Shown piece after piece: positions 9,482 to 15,000 of a stretch of 15,000 nt of DNA. Under the pieces are notes generated by a model. That model ran no database searches and was not told the origin of the DNA. It was given only the letters and a program-made list of their open reading frames with translations. Position numbers and translations under genes: made by a program. Numbering within the stretch: the stretch's first letter is position 1; every line of letters starts with the position of its first letter. Origin of the DNA: Cristatella mucedo (taxonomy: Eukaryota > Bryozoa > Phylactolaemata > Cristatellidae); the NCBI GenBank assembly GCA_009760855.2, contig WPIO01000019.1, positions 4,145,001 through 4,160,000 of the forward strand. Direction: 5' to 3'.

Positions 9482-9709
9482 CTTTTCAGCCGTCCTGAGC
9501 TGCTACTTCCATGCTACTCACTACCTCAACTGCTCTTCTGACTCTGCTATGCTTCCCACTTTCTCTTTGTTGCGTGTGACGAAGTCTGCGGGCTACCGGA
9601 TGCGTACCGAAAGCCGCTCCGGCTGCGAGTGCGCTACACAAAACTCTCCTGCGTAACACCCACATGGTCTTTATGACTTTGTGGAGTTACAGACGGAGAT
9701 ACATTACAT
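9482..9709 (+). repeat. Interspersed repeat, copy 1 of an inverted pair (family unknown)
   Basis: It matches the reverse complement of 13966-14193 over about 228 bases at an estimated 90 per cent identity with essentially no gaps. It begins at CTTTTCAGC and ends at ACGGAGATACATTACAT. Identity stops abruptly at both ends, which marks element boundaries. The plus frame stays open for about 60 codons in both copies and stops at the same TAA, but the differences include several amino-acid changes, so coding is unproven. The ACATT-repeat end is compatible with a SINE or LINE 3' tail; the inverted arrangement is compatible with transposon termini. Confidence 0.85.
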
Positions 9710-9740
9710 TGCATTACTTCGGTAACTCTCTGCTTGCTAC

Positions 9741-9792
9741 ATTACATTAATATAATATAATAAAATATTAATATAATATTATATAATATATA
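9741..9792. repeat. AT-rich low-complexity stretch
   Basis: The stretch is composed of AATATAATA/TAATATTA words with local palindromes, just beyond the end of the 9482-9709 repeat. It resembles in composition the AT-rich insert at 3107-3180 but I see no longer shared sequence. Confidence 0.7.
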
Positions 9793-10021
9793 CCTGCGTC
9801 GCCGGCAGAAGGCATCAGTTAGCTGTCGCCTTCTCTTGATGCGCCGCTCTGCAAGATTCTCCACGGGCAGCGGCCTGTTTTGACTCGCACGAGTCTCCAT
9901 CGAGGCAGGCAGGCTCGTTGCTTAGTTTTTGCGTTTAATTTACTTTGCCGGCGAGGCATTGCTTATCGCTACCTTAGTCACCGCCTTGCCAAACCGCCTG
10001 TGTTAAAGCAGCACAGCTTTA

Positions 10022-10105
10022 GCTAGATTTAATTTTTTCTCCTCTCCCTTCCTTCTTCTCTTTCTCCTTCTTTTTCTCCTCCTCCTCCTACTTCTCCTTG
10101 TTGTC

Positions 10106-10192
<87 letters not shown>
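10022..10192. repeat. Polypyrimidine tract and (CT)n microsatellite
   Basis: Bases 10027-10102 are almost all C and T (TTCTCC-type words); 10103-10192 is a nearly pure (CT)n run with one CCC interruption near 10115. Confidence 0.97.
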
Positions 10193-10193
<1 letters not shown>

Positions 10194-11065
10194 AGTATGT
10201 TGCTATCTCTCTGACCTCTTCTTAGGGGACTATCTCCTCTCGCTAAATTCTCGTTAGTTCATCGTAGCCTTCGAAATTCTTTTCGGGTGGTTTAAACGCT
10301 GGTCTAGAGTAGAACACGTTGGTTTGGCGGTTTGAGCTTCATTCAAGAATCCGGAGGAGGACGTTTGTTAATGCGTGACTGATGTCTGGCCGCGGACAGC
10401 ATCGCGAACGCAAATGGCGGGTGACATGGCGGCGACGTGTTTTCAAGAGCGAGATTCAAATCTCTTGCAGTAGAAAGTTAAGGGCTGGCTATTAGCTGCT
10501 GCGACCCATTACTGAGATCTGGCTGCACTTTGCACACTTGGTGCTGAATTCAATCTCGCTGCCAGAGCTACAGCACCTGCGCCGGGCTACTTACATAGGA
10601 AACATTCACCGAAGAGCGCTAGCGGCAGCAAAATGCCGCGTTCACTTGGTGCTCGCACACTACTACTGACTGCACAGACGCTAACGATCGGAATGCTTGC
10701 GTTAAACTTTGCTTCGCACCCTGTGTGCACTCCCTGAGGCGTCATGCATTCCAGATAGTTGTTGCCAGGTTTTCGCAAGATGGGCCAGATAAGATAAGAC
10801 TTTCACTGTCTTCTTATGGCCACTTGTGCTTAGATCCTTTACGAAAACCGCGTCACGCTCGCCATATTTATAGTGTGTTAAGAGACATTTGACCGGTATT
10901 CGATCTCTGGTTGCGTGCTTGAAAAAAAACTTGGGTTCTTATGAAATTACAGTCTTTCGCTGAGGACGAGAATTATCCGTGGCAAAAAAATGTACTCACC
11001 GAATATGTCTCTCGTGTTGCTAATAAAGCGGCGTGTTTTGCCCTCCACTTGCGATTTCTATTAGT
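10193..11065. other. Region without a recognised gene
   Basis: There is no ORF with a conventional ATG and convincing length, no LINE similarity and no RNA gene signature. The minus-strand 63-codon frame at 10587-10778 carries no motif. Confidence 0.45.
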
Positions 11066-11455
11066 GCGTAGTCGTTGTCAGCACAGGTCAAGGCTTAGTC
11101 TGCTTTAAAATCCTTCTTTGGCCCTTGTCAACTCGGCAACATCGCTTGAACTGCTCCGACATTTTCTATTCGGGCTACTTCGTGGCGTTCTCCGTATACC
11201 TTGAACTTGCCCAGTTATTGACAGTCAGTGACAGGTCGCATGGCGGCTAATAACTTCCGAGCGTAGTCGTTGTCAGCACAGGTCAAGGCTTAGTCTGCTT
11301 TAAAATCCTTCTTTGGCCATTGTCAACTCGGCAACATCGCTTGAACTGCTCCGACATTTTCTATTCGGGCTACTTCGTAGCGTTCTCCGTATACCTTGAA
11401 CTTGCCCAGTTATTGACAGTCAGTGACAGGTCGCATGGCGGCTAATAACTTCCGA
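11066..11455 (+). repeat. Recent tandem duplication, 2 x 195 bp
   Basis: Bases 11066-11260 and 11261-11455 are head-to-tail copies of 195 bases each, beginning GCGTAGTCGTTGTCAGC and ending AATAACTTCCGA. I find only two substitutions (C/A in the GGCC[C/A]TTG word, G/A in CTTCGT[G/A]GCG) and no gap, so about 99 per cent identity. The length is a multiple of three, but neither strand has an ORF running through it. Confidence 0.97.
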
Positions 11456-12571
11456 TTGTATGTGCTTACCGGTATTGGTATTGACACGTTGGGCTAAGAG
11501 CTAGATGGCTCGCTCATGGATTACGCACATCGGAGGTCCTCCGCTTCATCTTACTGCCAGAAAAGCCGTGCTTTCAGTCTGTTTTTGGTAGCAAAAAACA
11601 GGTCGATTTTCCTGAATATCAATCAAAAGTCAATTGCCGTAGGCACAATTGTGCATTTAAAAGACATTCGTTTTTTGTTTAGTGACAGCCTTCCACATAC
11701 ACAGCATAGTGCTTGTTAACATGGGCGAATAAGGCTATAAACTAGCTCACTACAACATGTTAAAGCTACACGAAGTTAGAAAAGTAAACAGCTGATCAAG
11801 TAAGCAGCTGATTAAACGGACCGGTCTGTGTAGCGGCAGAAGAGCCTTGGTCGCTTTCACTTGCTTGCCGTAGACATTAAGGAATTGTATGCTGTAGGAC
11901 TCACATTAATGACCTTGGTCGTGAATTATTTGTACTTTGGCCGCTTGGCGTAAGATTCTAGGCAAGGTAACTGCCTTGATTTAAATGGTCTCTTTTTTGA
12001 ACAGCTATCGTAGTGACGAATTGCTAGGTTAATTTGCCGTCGCATTGCCGAACGGAGGAGTACGAAGGCAACGCAGGATCGAATAACAAGGACCAATCAA
12101 CTGCACTTCCTTTTACGTCACTAAAAGAACGCGATGTCTCCCGATGTTGCCTTTGATTTTTCATTGGTACAAAGATAGACTTACAGATGTTAATTAGTTT
12201 TGTACTTGATTGATAGCTTTCTTTTGTTTGTCATGATAAACAAATTAAGTCTTACATGCCAATTTTATTGCTGCTACTACTTGCTTCTCAACGAGCCATC
12301 TTCGCAAGGGTTCTGTAACAGTAAGTCACTTGCAGACCTTACCGGGAATTGTTCCAAGTGGTGTAAACCTTGACTTTGAGTGGACGTGATTTGAAGTAGT
12401 GCCATTTTTTTTAATTAAAACCAATTTGGTTACGCTCCGTGATTGAAACAAGTCGTGAGTCGACATGCTCCTTCCAATGACGTCAGGCTTACTTGAAACA
12501 ACTAAGTGATTAGAAGCCTGCGGTGTATAGACAGACGTCTTGCAGATTTAGTTACCTTATTAACCTAAGCT
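11456..12571. other. Region without a recognised gene
   Basis: The plus-strand 67-codon ORF at 11516-11719 has an ATG but no motif. GCTGATCAAGTAAGCAGCTGATTAA near 11791-11815 holds a short GCAGCTGATYAA repeat pair. Otherwise the sequence looks unique and non-coding. Confidence 0.4.
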
Positions 12572-12668
12572 CCAAATAATAATAATTGCAATTACATTCG
12601 AATAGCGCTCTCAGAGAACTTAATCTCTGTCCAGGCACTTCACATATACTGTAAAGAAAGCCTGATCA
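12572..12668 (-). mobile_element. LINE copy C, solitary 3' end
   Basis: CTCTCAGAGAACTTAATCTCTGTCCAGGCACTT at about 12608-12640 aligns with CCTCAGAGAACTCAATCTCTTTCTAGGCATTT in copy A, and the flanking ACATTCGAATAG and GTAAAGAAAGCCTGATC words also align. Only about 97 bases of the terminal 3' UTR and tail are present, so this is an extremely 5'-truncated insertion. The tail reads ATTATTATT on the element strand. The match stops near the transposase-like ORF that follows. Confidence 0.75.
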
Positions 12669-12676
12669 TATATTTT

Positions 12677-13003
12677 TTGTTGCAGGAATGTGTGGAATGC
12701 GTCTGGAATTGGTTGTCCTCACAAAACCACGTAATCAGTACTGAGTGCGAGACCTTACAACCAGGTAATCAATATAGATGCGCACCCGAAGAACGGTTAA
12801 CGATCGTAGAAGCATATCTACATACCAGAAGTATGCAGACAGTAGCCGAATACAATCACTATATATCTTGGCCTGGTATGATAAGTCCATCGAAGTGCCT
12901 GCACAAGATCATTTGTTTTGACCAAGGCTCATCCGTTATCTATCCTATTCTTAGGCAACGACATGCTTACAAAGCTTCTCAAAATATAGGCTTAAGATTA
13001 TAA
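12677..13003 (+). pseudogene. Transposase-type helix-turn-helix domain remnant (DUF4817-like)
   Basis: The translation contains PEERLTIVEAYLHTRSMQTV, then VAEYNHYISWPG, PSKCLHKIICFDQGSSV, and finally KASQNIGL. This follows the pattern of the N-terminal DNA-binding domain common in arthropod transposon-derived proteins, where a helix with IVE.Y is followed by a YP...PS...V..I...F...GSV core and an R-rich link. The DUF4817 name is from memory. The frame has no ATG before the domain, and its usual RRYP and GRPR parts are altered. No DDE/DDD catalytic domain is visible downstream (13004-13800), so it is a fragment. TATTTTTTGTTGCAG just before 12686 resembles a splice acceptor, so it could be an exon piece. 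It lies between the two inverted repeat copies at 9482 and 13966. Confidence 0.55.
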
Positions 13004-13965
13004 CATGCGCGATTCCTAGCTCTTAACAACAAAAGAAATGTCAATAAACCCTGTTGGCAGAAACAGAATCCAGGGCCAATTTTGACATGCCTGCTTCTTC
13101 GGGAGTTTATGGATGGATTCTAATAAGTCCGTGAATGTCATACGTTCATAATATTTTTATTTTTATTTATTGATTCATTCGATCAATATATACGAGGTGT
13201 TATTACGTATTATTGGGTACTGAAGAAAGCCATTAAATATGTAGGATTGCATGAGATGCTATCACGTGACACTACGACGTATCATATAATTGTCATCAAT
13301 ATCAAGTTTTGATTGGTAGAACGGTTTTGCATTGAAATAAATTAAGGATTTAAGTCCAAAAATTATTCAAAAACCCGAGCTTTTAATCTTACAATCGAAA
13401 AACATGTTGCAAATTTGATTTCAAATTTTGGTTTATGACATGCAGCCAGAAAGTTTCATAAAATTATTTTGAAAACAATTCTTATACCGGAAATAACCTT
13501 TCGAATCAATAATATGGGCTAAGCCGTTTCCGTTCAATATGCCACTGAACGAAGCTACTGATGCCTCTGAGTGCTGCCAGCTCCTTGTTTCTGTCAGTTA
13601 TCAAAGAAGAATTCCCATTTCGTGAGCCCCTTTTGGAAAGTACGCAGGCCATCTAAATTCGTCAACTTTATCAGAAACAGTGTCAACCGTCAAAGCTTTA
13701 AAGAGAATTTATCAATAAACGGGATAAGAATACGAAGTTCTTCTTTAACACACATAATTCCGCTGTCATTTTAGGAGACGGGTCTAAAACTATTTAATTG
13801 AACTTCAAGCAGAAGTTTCACTTTTTAGGGAGAAAAAACCCCACTCTCCGGACACTTTGGCAAGCGATGAATTTATTCACAGTTTGGGCTACTTGGAGGA
13901 TATCTTTGGCTTTATTATTGAGGCGAATCTTGGGATTTAAGTCCCTATAGTCGCCATTAGGGACG
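13004..13965. other. AT-rich region without a recognised gene
   Basis: It contains ATTTTTATTTTTATTTATTG near 13152-13171 and TATACGAGGTGTTATTACG near 13189, which recalls mariner inverted terminal repeats but has no visible partner. A 7-bp stem (GTCCCTA at 13941-13947 with TAGGGAC at 13958-13964) sits immediately outside the next repeat. The 67-codon ORF at 13571-13774 shows no motif. Confidence 0.45.
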
Positions 13966-14193
13966 ATGTAATGTATCTCCATCTGTAACTCCACAAAGTC
14001 ATAAAGACCATGTGGGTGTTACGCAGGAGAGTTTTGTATAGTGCACTCACAGCCTAAGCGGCTTTCGGTACGCATTCGGTAGCCAACAGACTTCGTCTCA
14101 CGCAACAAAGAGAAAGTGGGAAGCATAGCAGAGTCAGGAGAGCAGTTGAGGTAGTGAGTAGCATAGAAGTAGCTGCTCAGGACCGCTGAAAAG
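13966..14193 (-). repeat. Interspersed repeat, copy 2 of an inverted pair
   Basis: This is the reverse-complement partner of 9482-9709, with the ACATTACAT end at 13966 facing inward and the CTTTTCAGC end at 14193 facing outward. Matching stops at the same two boundaries as in the partner. The immediate flanks (CTCATC on the left of copy 1, ATGCTG on the right of copy 2) do not form a target duplication for a single element spanning both. Confidence 0.85.
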
Positions 14194-14490
14194 ATGCTGA
14201 AAGACTGCAAGCTTTTTCTAGAAAAATCGCTATTGTAGAAGAGAAAATCAGACGCAGATAATAATGCAAAATTGAGCTTTTAAAAATTGCATGTGCAGGA
14301 CGAGATTGAGAATTACAAAACCCTGAAAATTTCTCTCAATGCAGTTTTCAACAGAAATCTGGATAGCTTTCAGAACTTTCAAATTTAATTCTGCGTATTT
14401 GATTTTAAAGTTCATAATTTGGATTTGCAATATTTTACTTGCAAATGTAGACTACACGTTAGAAATGTGGACCTTGGCAGAGATAACCTA

Positions 14491-14543
14491 GGCATTGACC
14501 TGAGAGGAGCCAGGACTGTTGGAGCTTCTCCTAGGTCAATGCC
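14491..14543. repeat. Inverted repeat (hairpin) at the edge of the terminal repeat array
   Basis: GGCATTGACCTGAGAGGAGC (14491-14510) is the reverse complement of GCTTCTCCTAGGTCAATGCC (14524-14543) with three mismatches, separated by 13 bases. A further AGGTCAATGCC copy follows at about 14545-14555. Between 14194 and 14490 I see nothing beyond small ORFs. Confidence 0.75.
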
Positions 14544-14597
14544 AAGGTCAATGCCAATCTCCCAGGCTTCTGTCGGTCTATTTTTAATGAACCTTTA

Positions 14598-15000
14598 TGG
14601 ATTGCCGCACTTTCTCTTGCCATTGCCGTCGATTTCCATGTATTTCCGTCGATTGAATGCGCACATTGGGTACAAATTATGCGCGTTTGCGCAATGAGAC
14701 TTTACGTGGAATGATAATTGCAGTTTCGCGAAGCCAATCTTGTCCATTTCCTCGGATTTCTAGCCTTGACCATTGCTGTTGATTGCCGTGCAGTGCTGAC
14801 AGCTAAGCGAGCAAAGCAGCTTGAAAATTTCATGGTTTTACTTTGGACTTAGCGAAAGTTTATAAGTAATGACGATTGGAGCTTCGCGCTGCCATTTTCT
14901 CATCGAATTGCCGCGGATTGGGGCATTTGCTCGGGCCATTGCTGTCGATTTCCATTCATGGCTTGCAATTGTACAGGCGTGATTGGTTGAAAGAACGTGG
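14598..15000. repeat. Second block of the GGATTGC tandem repeat family
   Basis: GGATTGCCGC, GATTGCCGTGCAGTGCTG and GGATTGGGGCATTTGCTCGG occur near 14598, 14778 and 14916, with CCATTGC[CT]GTCGATTTCCAT downstream of the first and third. ATTGGAGCTTCGCGCTGCCATTTTC at about 14875 matches AATTGGAGCTTCACGCAGTCGATTTG at the window start and AATTGGAGCTCCGTGCAATC near 586. Orientation is the same as in the left block. The array probably continues beyond the window. Confidence 0.65.

Noticed and set aside
10890-10910. TATTCGATCTCTGG as a tRNA B box
   Set aside because: There is no A box at the right distance and no cloverleaf could be drawn.
13189-13215. Possible mariner terminal repeat (TACGAGGTGTTATTACG)
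   Set aside because: There is only one end, no inverted partner within reach and no DD34D transposase nearby; a short match can be chance.

Overview
The window looks like gene-poor, repeat-rich nuclear DNA from an animal, most likely an invertebrate; I cannot name the species. The reasons are non-LTR retrotransposon fragments carrying animal L2/CR1-type reverse transcriptase (RT) motifs, long (GA)n, (GT)n, (CT)n and (TA)n microsatellites, a diverged tandem array with a period of about 165-180 bp, an arthropod-style transposase helix-turn-helix remnant, and the absence of any long intact reading frame, operon or ribosome binding site pattern. I found no intact host protein gene, tRNA, rRNA or CRISPR array.

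Layout: 1-1200 is a degenerate tandem repeat rich in GGATTGCGGT-like words; the same family, in the same orientation, returns at about 14598-15000. Bases 1735-3340 hold the longest retrotransposon copy (LINE copy A, minus strand). It has RT motifs from FQSGF to VPQGSVLGP, a microsatellite where the catalytic YADD segment should be, and a small AT-rich insertion flanked by a 19-bp duplication. Bases 4380-4960 (copy D, plus), 5485-6158 (copy B, plus) and 12572-12668 (copy C, minus, only the 3' end) belong to the same family. 6345-6592 is a TA-rich satellite that contains a 21-base scrap matching the retrotransposon.

The middle (6600-9240) has no recognisable gene; opposing ORFs at 8528-9085 are weak candidates. 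At 9239-9400 three hairpins lie in a row. A 228-bp repeat at 9482-9709 recurs inverted at 13966-14193. Between these copies lie a (CT)n tract, a 195-bp tandem duplication differing at only two bases, LINE copy C, and a decayed transposase-type DNA-binding domain (12677-13003). An inverted pair enclosing a transposase remnant could be an old DNA transposon, but two unrelated insertions explain it equally well.

Nothing here works together as a pathway. The content is mobile elements of one dominant LINE family, decaying at different rates, plus satellites and simple repeats. The points most worth checking are the microsatellite at the RT active site, the shared 3' stem-loop of the LINE copies, the inverted repeat pair and the recent 195-bp duplication.
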